Positions 1-4,412 of a stretch of DNA of 5,041 nt are shown here, piece after piece. This stretch comes from an uncultured Flammeovirgaceae bacterium. Its GTDB lineage: Bacteria > Bacteroidota > Bacteroidia > Cytophagales > Cyclobacteriaceae. A model generated the notes under the pieces. The model ran no database searches. It saw only the letters and a program-made list of their open reading frames with translations, and was not told the DNA's origin. The stretch's first letter is position 1. Each line of letters begins with the position of its first letter. The DNA lies in contig CAMPJM010000350.1 of NCBI GenBank assembly GCA_946886805.1, positions 1 through 5,041 of the forward strand, written 5' to 3'. Made by a program: the position numbers and the translations under genes.

Positions 1-3
1 AAG

Positions 4-29
4 AATAATGTCACCCCTTCGGGGTTATT
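4..29. repeat. Intergenic bulged hairpin repeat, copy 1
   Basis: An AATAA arm (4-8) pairs with TTATT (25-29). Inside it, CCCC (14-17) pairs with GGGG (21-24) around a TTC loop (18-20). TGTCA (9-13) is left unpaired on the 5' side. The same architecture recurs 51 bp downstream with different stem bases, so this is a repeated element and not a chance hairpin. It lies beyond the 3' end of the GlxA-like gene and could act on that transcript or on one entering from outside the window. The role is unknown; a REP-like element or mRNA 3'-end stabiliser is possible. Confidence 0.6.
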
Positions 30-34
30 GTTGT

Positions 35-80
35 AAAAAAAGCAATATAGCTATAATAATGTCAGCCTTTCAGGCTTATT
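35..80 (-). terminator. Possible terminator of the GlxA-like gene
   Basis: Read on the minus strand, the hairpin at 80-55 is followed by the palindrome TATAGCTATA and then a run of seven T (complement of 35-41). The hairpin and T-run are about 13 bases apart, too far for a classic intrinsic terminator, so only a weak call is made. It is the only terminator-like structure between the regulator stop codon and the window edge apart from hairpin copy 1. Confidence 0.28.
55..80. repeat. Intergenic bulged hairpin repeat, copy 2
   Basis: This is the second copy of the element at 4-29. AATAA (55-59) pairs with TTATT (76-80), GCCT (65-68) pairs with AGGC (72-75), the loop is again TTC (69-71) and TGTCA (60-64) is again unpaired. 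Two of the four inner base pairs differ from copy 1, and both partners of each pair have changed, so pairing is kept. It begins 35 bp past the stop codon of the minus-strand regulator gene. A 10-bp palindrome, TATAGCTATA (46-55), touches its left edge. Confidence 0.6.
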
Positions 81-115
81 CTTTTAAAACGATTTCCCTA
101 ATCCTCACCGCTATA

Positions 116-1093
116 TCAAACCACCGCCTCCTTATTGTATTTGTTTCTGTATTCCAATGGCGATATTCCTGTAACCTTTCTGAACACTTCGCGAAACGCC
201 TTATCATCTGAATAGCCCACTTCATTCATTACCTCAAAAATACTTTTTCTGCCTTTCTCTAAAGTACTTTTGGCAACTTCTACTTTTACACGTTGCAAAT
301 ATTCCAAGGGAGTATTGCCTGTAGCTCTGATAAAACGCCTGTCAAAGTTCCGCCTGCTAGTCGCCAGGTCCGAAGCGAGCTCCTCGAAAGAAATTTTGTC
401 GCTCAGATTTTCTTCTATATAAGCTTGGGCTTTACATACCAATTCATCACCATGATTTTTTTGCATTTGAAAAATACTAAAAGGTGACTGTGAGTTTCTT
501 TCAATATCAATTTGAAAGATTTTTGAGCAGTAAATAGCTGTCTGTCTGTCAAAATACTTTTCAACTAAGAAGAGCATCAGGTTCAGAAATGAATATGCGC
601 CACCGTTGGTAAATATTCCCGTGTCAACAGTGAGCAACTTGTCGACATGAAGCTTAATATTTGGAAACAGCCGTTTAAAACCCGTTGCCGCATTCCAATG
701 AGTGGAACAGCTCTTTCCCTCCAGCAAGCCGGTTGCGGCCAACAAAAATGCGCCTGTGCAAATACTGGCAATTTCAGCACCGTTTTTATACTGCTCCCTG
801 ATCCAACTAATAAGCGCTTTATTCTCTTTAAGTATGTTATCATAATCGTGAGAAAGGGAAGGTATAATCAGCAGGTCGGTCTTCTTTAGTTCCTTAATAT
901 TTACAGGATGAATCGAAAAAAAGCCTGCATCTAATTTAAGTTCTGATTCAAAGCCCGCTATACGTACTTCAAACACTGGCTGGTTCCCCATTTTTTGCCA
1001 GTAGGTATTTGCCCTTGTCAGGATTTCAAACGAACCCGTTATGCTGCTCAGGTTAATGTTCCCTTTTGGGACAACTATAGTCACTTGCTTCAT
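116..1093 (-). CDS. GlxA-family AraC-type transcriptional regulator
   Basis: The 325-residue protein has the usual layout and length of GlxA-type regulators. Residues 1 to about 185 form a DJ-1/PfpI (class I glutamine amidotransferase-like) domain, and about 218-320 form an AraC/XylS double helix-turn-helix. The DJ-1 elbow is visible as ICTGAFLLA with Cys112, followed by the family-typical GLLEGK...THW segment (123-133). The DNA-binding half shows ISFEELASDLATSRRNFDRR and ends with the classic GYSDDKAFREVFRKVTGISPLEYR-like second helix-turn-helix (two segments, about 234-253 and 293-315). The amidotransferase-like part is normally a sensing domain without a proven enzymatic role. ATG at 1093 is preferred over an upstream in-frame TTG at 1111, because that TTG lies inside the -7 promoter element. 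The gene is divergent from the SRPBCC gene, the likely target. The exact ligand and regulon cannot be read from sequence. Confidence 0.9.
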   Translation of the reverse strand: MKQVTIVVPKGNINLSSITGSFEILTRANTYWQKMGNQPVFEVRIAGFESELKLDAGFFSIHPVNIKELKKTDLLIIPSLSHDYDNILKENKALISWIREQYKNGAEIASICTGAFLLAATGLLEGKSCSTHWNAATGFKRLFPNIKLHVDKLLTVDTGIFTNGGAYSFLNLMLFLVEKYFDRQTAIYCSKIFQIDIERNSQSPFSIFQMQKNHGDELVCKAQAYIEENLSDKISFEELASDLATSRRNFDRRFIRATGNTPLEYLQRVKVEVAKSTLEKGRKSIFEVMNEVGYSDDKAFREVFRKVTGISPLEYRNKYNKEAVV

Positions 1094-1108
1094 TGAAAAA
1101 TTTTTGGA

Positions 1109-1140
1109 CAAAGATAAGGGATTACATTGTCTAAATCAAC
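1109..1140 (-). promoter_or_regulatory. Bacteroidota-type promoter of the GlxA-like gene
   Basis: On the minus strand GTTG (1140-1137) is followed by a 20-base spacer and TATCTTTG (1116-1109), an exact match to the Bacteroidota consensus TTG-N19-21-TAnnTTTG. The expected transcription start, a few bases downstream, leaves a leader of only about 10 bases before ATG 1093. This explains the absence of a Shine-Dalgarno sequence and rules out the TTG at 1111 as a start codon. Confidence 0.8.
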
Positions 1141-1152
1141 CCGACACAATGT
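1124..1152. promoter_or_regulatory. Inverted repeat centred on the -33 element, candidate operator
   Basis: ACATTGT (1124-1130) and ACAATGT (1146-1152) form a perfect 7-bp inverted repeat with a 15-bp spacer. Its centre, position 1138, coincides with the -33 TTG (1137-1139) of the regulator promoter. Two half-sites about two helical turns apart (22 bp centre to centre) suit a dimeric regulator, so repression of the regulator's own promoter is plausible. The binding protein is inferred, not shown. Confidence 0.4.
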
Positions 1153-1163
1153 CCATTTCACAC

Positions 1164-1173
1164 TACTATAGTA
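1164..1173. promoter_or_regulatory. Palindrome TACTATAGTA, candidate regulator site
   Basis: This is a perfect 10-bp palindrome in the divergent spacer. Its 8-bp core ACTATAGT occurs again at 1074-1081, inside the first codons of the GlxA-like gene, 91 bp away. It sits where the -33 element of the rightward promoter at 1188 should be, and no TTG is present there. This fits a promoter that needs an activator. Chance occurrence in AT-rich DNA cannot be excluded. Confidence 0.3.
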
Positions 1174-1187
1174 CCAAATATAGACGC

Positions 1188-1195
1188 TAATTTTG
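1188..1195 (+). promoter_or_regulatory. -7 element of the SRPBCC gene promoter
   Basis: TAATTTTG matches TAnnTTTG exactly, but no TTG lies 19-21 bases upstream. It would give a leader of about 75 bases before ATG 1276. This is the best rightward promoter candidate in the divergent spacer. Confidence 0.4.
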
Positions 1196-1275
1196 GCCTA
1201 TAATTAAACCGGATGCCAATGGCTAACGAATTATTTATCAATGTCCAGTAATTCTCAAATTAAAACCCATCAAAA

Positions 1276-1767
1276 ATGAAAACATCAAATTTCAACACTA
1301 CCATATTGGTAGACCAAACACCGAAAGAAGTCTTTAATGCCATCAATAATGTTCGCGGATGGTGGTCGGAAGAAATCGAAGGCAGCACCGAGCAACTTAA
1401 TGATGAGTTTAAATATCATTACGAGGACGTCCACATCGCCAAAATGAAATTGATAGAGGTGATCCCAAATAAAAAAGTGGTTTGGCTTGTCATGGACAAT
1501 TACTTTAAGTTCACCCAAGACAAAACCGAATGGAACGGCAATAAAATTATTTTTGAGATAACTGAAAAGGGCAATAAAACGCAGCTCCAATTCACGCAGC
1601 TAGGTTTAGTTCCAGAATATGAATGTTATGAGATTTGCAAAGACGCATGGAGCAACTATATAAACAATAGTTTGCACAGTTTGATAACCACAGGTAAAGG
1701 CCAGCCTAACAGCACCGGCAATCCACAAACTACGAATGAAGAACAACTTGGATCTGTAGAAAAGTAG
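1276..1767 (+). CDS. SRPBCC/AHSA1-like small ligand-binding-fold protein
   Basis: The 163-residue protein resembles the SRPBCC superfamily branch related to the Hsp90 ATPase activator homologue AHSA1. The opening strand FNTTILVDQTPKEVFNAI with the helix leading to RGWW (27-30) is typical. It is followed by alternating beta strands (about 54-75, 77-84, 90-108) and a C-terminal helix with a conserved-looking Trp (about 117-136). Proteins of this group form a helix-grip cavity; most bacterial members have no established substrate. The last 20 or so residues are polar, low in complexity and probably disordered. No signal peptide or membrane segment is seen, so it should be cytoplasmic. The start follows an A-rich leader without a clear Shine-Dalgarno sequence. 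It is divergent from the GlxA-like regulator, which probably controls it (inference from arrangement). Confidence 0.85.
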   Translation: MKTSNFNTTILVDQTPKEVFNAINNVRGWWSEEIEGSTEQLNDEFKYHYEDVHIAKMKLIEVIPNKKVVWLVMDNYFKFTQDKTEWNGNKIIFEITEKGNKTQLQFTQLGLVPEYECYEICKDAWSNYINNSLHSLITTGKGQPNSTGNPQTTNEEQLGSVEK

Positions 1768-1811
1768 TCGCATCACAAGTTGAATAGAAGCCAAGAGAAA
1801 CGGTTTACCTT

Positions 1812-1847
1812 AAGCACCACGTTCCGCAGTTAAGAAACGTGGCGCTT
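1812..1847. terminator. Stem-loop between convergent genes
   Basis: AAGCACCACGTT (1812-1823) pairs with AACGTGGCGCTT (1836-1847) around a 12-base loop. The stem is 12 bp with one irregular position: A-C in plus-strand RNA but a G-U wobble in minus-strand RNA. It is therefore more stable in transcripts of the minus-strand CHAP gene. It lies 44 bp after the SRPBCC stop and 8 bp beyond the CHAP stop. Neither side has a long T-run, so termination strength is uncertain. Confidence 0.5.
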
Positions 1848-1855
1848 TCCGAACG

Positions 1856-2548
1856 CTATTTGTCCGTCCCATTTTTCCTTAACCATCCCAAAATATCCTC
1901 GTGATCAATTTTCCATTTCCCTTTTTCATTAACCAAGTTTATTTCTTCTCTTGATATTCCGAATGGCCCCGGATTTTGCTGAATTACTTCAATTTTACTA
2001 GTTTCTACATTTGAAATTATAGCAACATGTCCATATCTATTAAGAATTGTCCCGCTAAATACCACAAGGTCATTTATTTTTGGAATTGAATCACTTGAAT
2101 TTGAGAATTGAATTAAATTTCTTTTTGCATTCATCTGCCCATCAGGCAGGCTTATATCGAAAAAGTCCTTTGCGTGTCCATAGCTATTCGGCATTTTATG
2201 GTTCAGGTGTTCATAGTAGTACCTTTTCACAAATTCAACACATTGATACTTAAGCCCCAGGTTATATCCATCTTCAGCTAGATTTCGTTCCACCACATTA
2301 CCCACACCTCCATTGTAGTAAACAATTACATTATTTAAACTATCAATCGGCTCGCCAATCGCATAATCAGAATTAAAATTGATTTTGGTGAATGTCAGGA
2401 ATCCGATTAGTCCCAGGAAGGAGATTCCCGTTAGCGCAAATATAATTTGTTTAATAGTCACTGTCGCTGTTTCTTTTTTTGTATGTGGTGCAATGGCTTG
2501 GGATAGATTCCATAGGTTAGAATGTGTACGGCGATAGCCTATACCCAT
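1856..2548 (-). CDS. Membrane-anchored CHAP-domain cysteine amidase/peptidase
   Basis: The 230-residue frame has one hydrophobic segment at about 35-55 (IIFALTGISFLGLIGFL) and a CHAP domain from about 75 to 225. Catalytic-type residues are visible: Cys103 in YQCVEFVKRYY, His174 in RYGHVAIIS, and the polar EVIQQNPG stretch (187-194, with Glu187 and Asn192 as likely third or fourth residues). CHAP enzymes of the NlpC/P60 class cut amide bonds in peptidoglycan or, in a few members, glutathionylspermidine. With a basic N-terminus and a signal-anchor, the catalytic part should face the periplasm. The first 29 residues look non-native: they coincide with a hairpin, and a GTG at 2461 preceded by an A/G-rich tract would start the protein directly before the membrane segment (201 residues). 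ATG 2548 is kept because it lies 14 bp after the upstream gene, with which it is probably co-transcribed. Confidence is high for the domain, lower for the start. Confidence 0.82.
   Translation of the reverse strand: MGIGYRRTHSNLWNLSQAIAPHTKKETATVTIKQIIFALTGISFLGLIGFLTFTKINFNSDYAIGEPIDSLNNVIVYYNGGVGNVVERNLAEDGYNLGLKYQCVEFVKRYYYEHLNHKMPNSYGHAKDFFDISLPDGQMNAKRNLIQFSNSSDSIPKINDLVVFSGTILNRYGHVAIISNVETSKIEVIQQNPGPFGISREEINLVNEKGKWKIDHEDILGWLRKNGTDK
2499..2547. repeat. Bulged imperfect hairpin at the CHAP gene start
   Basis: TGGG (2499-2502) pairs with CCCA (2544-2547). Inside it, ATAGGTTA (2512-2519) pairs with TAGCCTAT (2535-2542) with one G-T wobble. Nine bases are unpaired on the left arm and one on the right. 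The structure covers the first codons of the long form of the CHAP gene, so it could hide that start codon. It resembles the bulged repeats at the other two gene boundaries of this block. Confidence 0.3.
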
Positions 2549-2562
2549 CGTTATATGTGATT

Positions 2563-3141
2563 TTATTCTTTTCTTAATCTAATTTCTAATTCACCATCTT
2601 CACCAAGCGCACTAATCATAAAGTCATCACTATTACCTCTGCTATCTATCTCGTATCCTTTTAAATCCATGATTTCCTTTATGTCCAAGGTTGAATAGTT
2701 AAAAAAGTAAAGAGGCAATGCATTTATTTCTTTCGTTTCATCATTTCGAATCACCTTTTGAATAAATAATCCATCATCACGTTCTATCTTAAAGTCAGTA
2801 AAGTACCCATGAAAAAATTCCAAGTGTGGATTAGTGTCAAACATGATAAGAGGCTGAGAGTCAAAATATTTATAAACGTATTCTGGCATATCATCTACAT
2901 TTACCCATTTGTAACTAACTGACAGATTATTTCCTGTCCGTATTCGGTTCCAATTGTTTTCGAATTGGATTGGCTTATTCGGAGCAAAAATATTATAGAT
3001 AATCCCAAAAATGCAAAACACGATCAACAGGGGTAATAGACATAGTCCAATAAGGATCAATATTCCTATTATAGGATAGCCAATCCATTTTGATCCTGTC
3101 TGTGGTTGAACTTTCTTTATATCTATTCTTAATCCTATCAT
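2563..3141 (-). CDS. Hypothetical membrane protein with soluble C-terminal domain
   Basis: I do not recognise the family of this 192-residue protein. The N-terminus is short and basic. It is followed by a long hydrophobic stretch at about 20-53 (GYPIIGILILIGLCLLPLLI and onward) that is long enough for one long or two tightly packed membrane helices. Residues about 55-192 form a soluble alpha/beta domain rich in aromatic and acidic residues, ending in an acidic then basic tail. No catalytic signature or lipoprotein box is seen. ATG 3141 is well placed, with no competing upstream start. The CHAP gene follows after 14 bp in the same direction, so they are likely one operon. A partner, anchor or immunity role for the CHAP enzyme is possible, but that is inference from position only. 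Confidence 0.75.
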   Translation of the reverse strand: MIGLRIDIKKVQPQTGSKWIGYPIIGILILIGLCLLPLLIVFCIFGIIYNIFAPNKPIQFENNWNRIRTGNNLSVSYKWVNVDDMPEYVYKYFDSQPLIMFDTNPHLEFFHGYFTDFKIERDDGLFIQKVIRNDETKEINALPLYFFNYSTLDIKEIMDLKGYEIDSRGNSDDFMISALGEDGELEIRLRKE

Positions 3142-3154
3142 TTAAATACCATAG

Positions 3155-3237
3155 AACATTTGGACTTTGAGTTCGGGCGGGAAATCAAAGCACAAAAGTT
3201 TATTTTATTAGTAAAGTTTAATAGAAGAACAAATGTT
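3155..3237. repeat. Long-spaced inverted repeat AACATTTG / CAAATGTT
   Basis: AACATTTG (3155-3162) and CAAATGTT (3230-3237) are perfect 8-bp inverted copies. They enclose 67 bp that contain a second inverted pair, CTTTGA (3165-3170) / TCAAAG (3185-3190). The element fills the 133-bp gap between the DUF6557-like gene and the membrane-protein gene and begins 13 bp upstream of the latter's ATG. Terminal repeats around an AT-rich structured core are reminiscent of recombination or cassette-boundary sites, but the integron attC consensus core is not matched. It might equally be an mRNA structure. Confidence 0.35.
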
Positions 3238-3246
3238 GAGGTTTCA

Positions 3247-3263
3247 CGTCAGCCCGCCTGACG
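3247..3263 (-). terminator. Short GC hairpin after the DUF6557-like gene
   Basis: CGTCAG (3247-3252) and CTGACG (3258-3263) form a perfect 6-bp stem with a five-base loop, 11 bp beyond the stop codon of the minus-strand gene. The stem is GC-rich compared with its surroundings. There is no T-run after it on the minus strand, so it may protect an mRNA end and not terminate by itself. Confidence 0.35.
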
Positions 3264-3274
3264 CAAAACTCTTA

Positions 3275-3811
3275 TTAGCTGCTGCCGTTCTTTTTACCAA
3301 GTCGTTTTTTAAGTTCGTCAAGCGATATTGTTCTTTGTTTTTTCTCTTCTTCTGTCAGGTTTTTATATTCTTCTATCGTTTTGTCAAGCGACTTGCGTTC
3401 TTCTTGAATTTCTGTTTCGTCATAGCCGATAAATGTCATTTCGTAAAGACAATGTGCAATTATTTCTAATTCTGAAAAACTCTTTAAAGTCTCGGTTGCT
3501 ATGTCCATACCGAGCCATTTTTTCCAATCTGTAAATTCTATTGCATAACTTATTGTTCTTCCGTTTTCATCTTTCGTGTCATCTTCTCCCGAAACGTCAA
3601 CATATGTTTTTATTTCACTCTCGTCGTCTGGGTCGCAGTCGTGTTCGGTAACCACAATTTTCATTTGACAGTCTTCCGGCTCTAAATTTTTTAACTTTTC
3701 AAAAACGTTCCTGTATTCGTCAATTATTTTGTATTGGTCGGAATATAGTTGAAGCAAGGTCAGTTCAATGCTAAGCCAATTGTTTGAATTTATTAAGTCG
3801 TAAAATTTCAT
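3275..3811 (-). CDS. Conserved hypothetical protein, DUF6557-like
   Basis: The 178-residue protein is acidic in its central part (EHDCDPDDESE and GEDDTKDENG) and lysine/glutamate-rich at the C-terminus, where residues about 135-165 look like a charged amphipathic helix. No signal peptide or membrane segment is seen. The segments YRNVFEKLKNLEPEDCQMKI, YVDVSG, YAIEFTDWKKWLGMDI and ELEIIAHCLYEMTFIGYDE recall the uncharacterised DUF6557 family. This is recognition from memory and needs a profile search. Function is unknown. ATG 3811 is chosen over a TTG at 3835 because that TTG lies in a TAGATTTG -7 element; GGGAAAG directly precedes the ATG. The gene has its own promoter candidate and is separated by repeats from its neighbours, so it may be an independent unit. 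Confidence 0.75.
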   Translation of the reverse strand: MKFYDLINSNNWLSIELTLLQLYSDQYKIIDEYRNVFEKLKNLEPEDCQMKIVVTEHDCDPDDESEIKTYVDVSGEDDTKDENGRTISYAIEFTDWKKWLGMDIATETLKSFSELEIIAHCLYEMTFIGYDETEIQEERKSLDKTIEEYKNLTEEEKKQRTISLDELKKRLGKKNGSS

Positions 3812-3832
3812 CTTTCCCAAACGGTAAGATTT

Positions 3833-3840
3833 CAAATCTA
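3833..3840 (-). promoter_or_regulatory. -7 element of the DUF6557-like gene promoter
   Basis: On the minus strand TAGATTTG matches TAnnTTTG exactly, about 22 bp upstream of ATG 3811. No TTG is present 19-21 bases further upstream, so the promoter may be weak or need an activator. Confidence 0.4.
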
Positions 3841-3899
3841 CTAAATTTTTTGTTGAATAGTCTACCGAAAAAAACCAAAATGGTGACAGTCATTCAACG

Positions 3900-3954
3900 T
3901 AAGTTACTCCGCCAAGCTGTCTAAGTGTCGTCTCGAAAGGTTGCAGCTAACTTA
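3900..3954. repeat. Bulged inverted repeat upstream of the DUF6557-like gene
   Basis: TAAGTT (3900-3905) pairs with AACTTA (3949-3954), and AGCTG (3915-3919) pairs with CAGCT (3944-3948). Nine bases bulge on the left arm and none on the right, around a 24-base loop. The one-sided bulge between two stems resembles the hairpin at 2499-2547. It lies between two divergent transcription units. Function unknown. Confidence 0.35.
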
Positions 3955-3961
3955 GGCATCC

Positions 3962-3993
3962 GTTGACAAATTTTGCCAACATACTTATCTTTG
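3962..3993 (+). promoter_or_regulatory. Consensus Bacteroidota promoter with overlapping palindrome
   Basis: GTTG (3962-3965), a 20-base spacer and TATCTTTG (3986-3993) match the phylum consensus, with the same elements and spacing as the GlxA-like gene promoter. The -33 part is embedded in the 19-bp near-palindrome GTTGACAAATTTTGCCAAC (3962-3980), in which eight of nine base pairs are complementary. This is a strong candidate for a repressor operator. The promoter points right, but the next convincing start codon is 420 bp away at 4413. Confidence 0.7.
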
Positions 3994-4194
3994 TAAAAAC
4001 CGAATCTAAGGGATTTTTATCATGCTGATTTCGTGTAGAAGGCAAAATATCGGTAGAATTAAAAGTCTTTTGAAAATTAGAAGATGTACATTTGGAACAA
4101 GCAATCAATTATTTGGGAGCCTTTAATTTGGAAATAGGATTGTAGGGCAATTTTGGGGCAAAAGTTCGTGATTTAAAAATTGGCAAATAAAAAA

Positions 4195-4324
4195 TTCAGT
4201 CTGAACCTTAAAAAAAGTCTGAATTACTGATCTTTGCAACATTTATAATTAGCCATGATTAAAAGTGAATTATGAGTTTATTGATCATGATAAATCATTT
4301 AATCAAAAGAATCACAGTTCAGAC
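4195..4324. repeat. GTCTGAA repeats, direct and inverted
   Basis: TTCAGTCTGAA (4195-4205) is a perfect 11-bp odd palindrome. AGTCTGAA recurs at 4216-4223. GTTCAGAC (4317-4324) is an exact inverted copy of GTCTGAAC (4199-4206). They could be half-sites of a DNA-binding protein or the arms of a long stem enclosing the FNR-like box. Significance is uncertain. Confidence 0.3.
4281..4306. promoter_or_regulatory. FNR-box-like nested palindrome
   Basis: Bases 4281-4294 read TTGAT, four bases, ATAAA, which is nine of ten matches to the FNR/FixK-type box TTGAT-N4-ATCAA. A larger symmetry is present too: ATGAT (4287-4291) mirrors ATCAT (4294-4298), and TTGAT (4281-4285) mirrors ATCAA (4302-4306). The site lies about 120 bp upstream of a Crp/Fnr-family gene, so autoregulation is plausible. 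Confidence 0.45.
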
Positions 4325-4343
4325 CGTGGCCGAAAAACAATTG

Positions 4344-4370
4344 TCAAAAGCCTGCGTATTTGGCTTTTGA
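4344..4370 (+). terminator. Leader hairpin, possible terminator or attenuator
   Basis: TCAAAAGCC (4344-4352) and GGCTTTTGA (4362-4370) form a perfect 9-bp stem with a nine-base loop. The AAAAGCC...GGCTTTT layout is typical of Bacteroidota intrinsic terminators that work in both directions. It ends 42 bp before the ATG of the Crp/Fnr-like gene. It could end a small RNA, attenuate the leader transcript, or stop antisense transcription leaving the regulator region. Confidence 0.45.
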
Positions 4371-4412
4371 TGGAGGTGTTAACTAATTTTAATAAATACA
4401 GGACAGGACAGA

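Larger units (their letters stand above)
1147..1247 (+). repeat. CAATGTCCA direct repeat (1147-1155 and 1239-1247)
   Basis: Two identical 9-bp words lie 92 bp apart in the divergent spacer. The first overlaps the right arm of the inverted repeat at 1124-1152. The second lies in the leader of the SRPBCC gene, about 29 bp before its ATG. They could be additional half-sites for the divergent regulator, and the spacing would allow DNA looping. This is suggestive only. Confidence 0.3.
3994..4412 (+). other. Long leader or small-RNA region without a convincing gene
   Basis: About 420 bp between a strong promoter and the Crp/Fnr-like gene contain no recognisable coding region on either strand; the longest reading frame noticed is 34 codons (4022-4126) and looks random. 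The stretch is AT-rich. It holds a TTTTG/CAAAA palindrome (4151-4163), three GTCTGAA-type words, an FNR-box-like site and a stable hairpin near its end. It is most simply a long 5' leader of the regulator gene, or a small RNA ending at the hairpin at 4344-4370. No known riboswitch was recognised. Confidence 0.4.

Noticed and set aside
583..889. Open frames of 80-86 codons inside the GlxA-like gene (both strands)
   Set aside because: They overlap the conserved DJ-1 domain coding sequence and show no domain or start signal of their own.
1094..1111. TTG start giving six extra residues to the GlxA-like protein
   Set aside because: The TTG is part of the -7 element TATCTTTG, so it should lie upstream of the transcript start.
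1285..1590. 101-codon open frame on the minus strand
   Set aside because: It is antisense to the SRPBCC gene, whose plus-strand translation has clear family character.
3155..3237. Integron attC site
   Set aside because: Inverted terminal words and a structured core are present, but the RYYYAAC and GTTRRRY core motifs are not matched and no integrase is in the window.
3233..3469. 78-codon plus-strand frame rich in Phe
   Set aside because: It is the antisense of the Lys/Glu-rich C-terminal part of the DUF6557-like gene; Phe richness is what antisense of Lys/Glu codons gives.
4022..4126. 34-codon frame beginning about 22 bp after the predicted transcript start of the 3962 promoter
   Set aside because: No ribosome site, no recognisable domain and ordinary random composition. 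A basic peptide cannot be excluded but is not supported.
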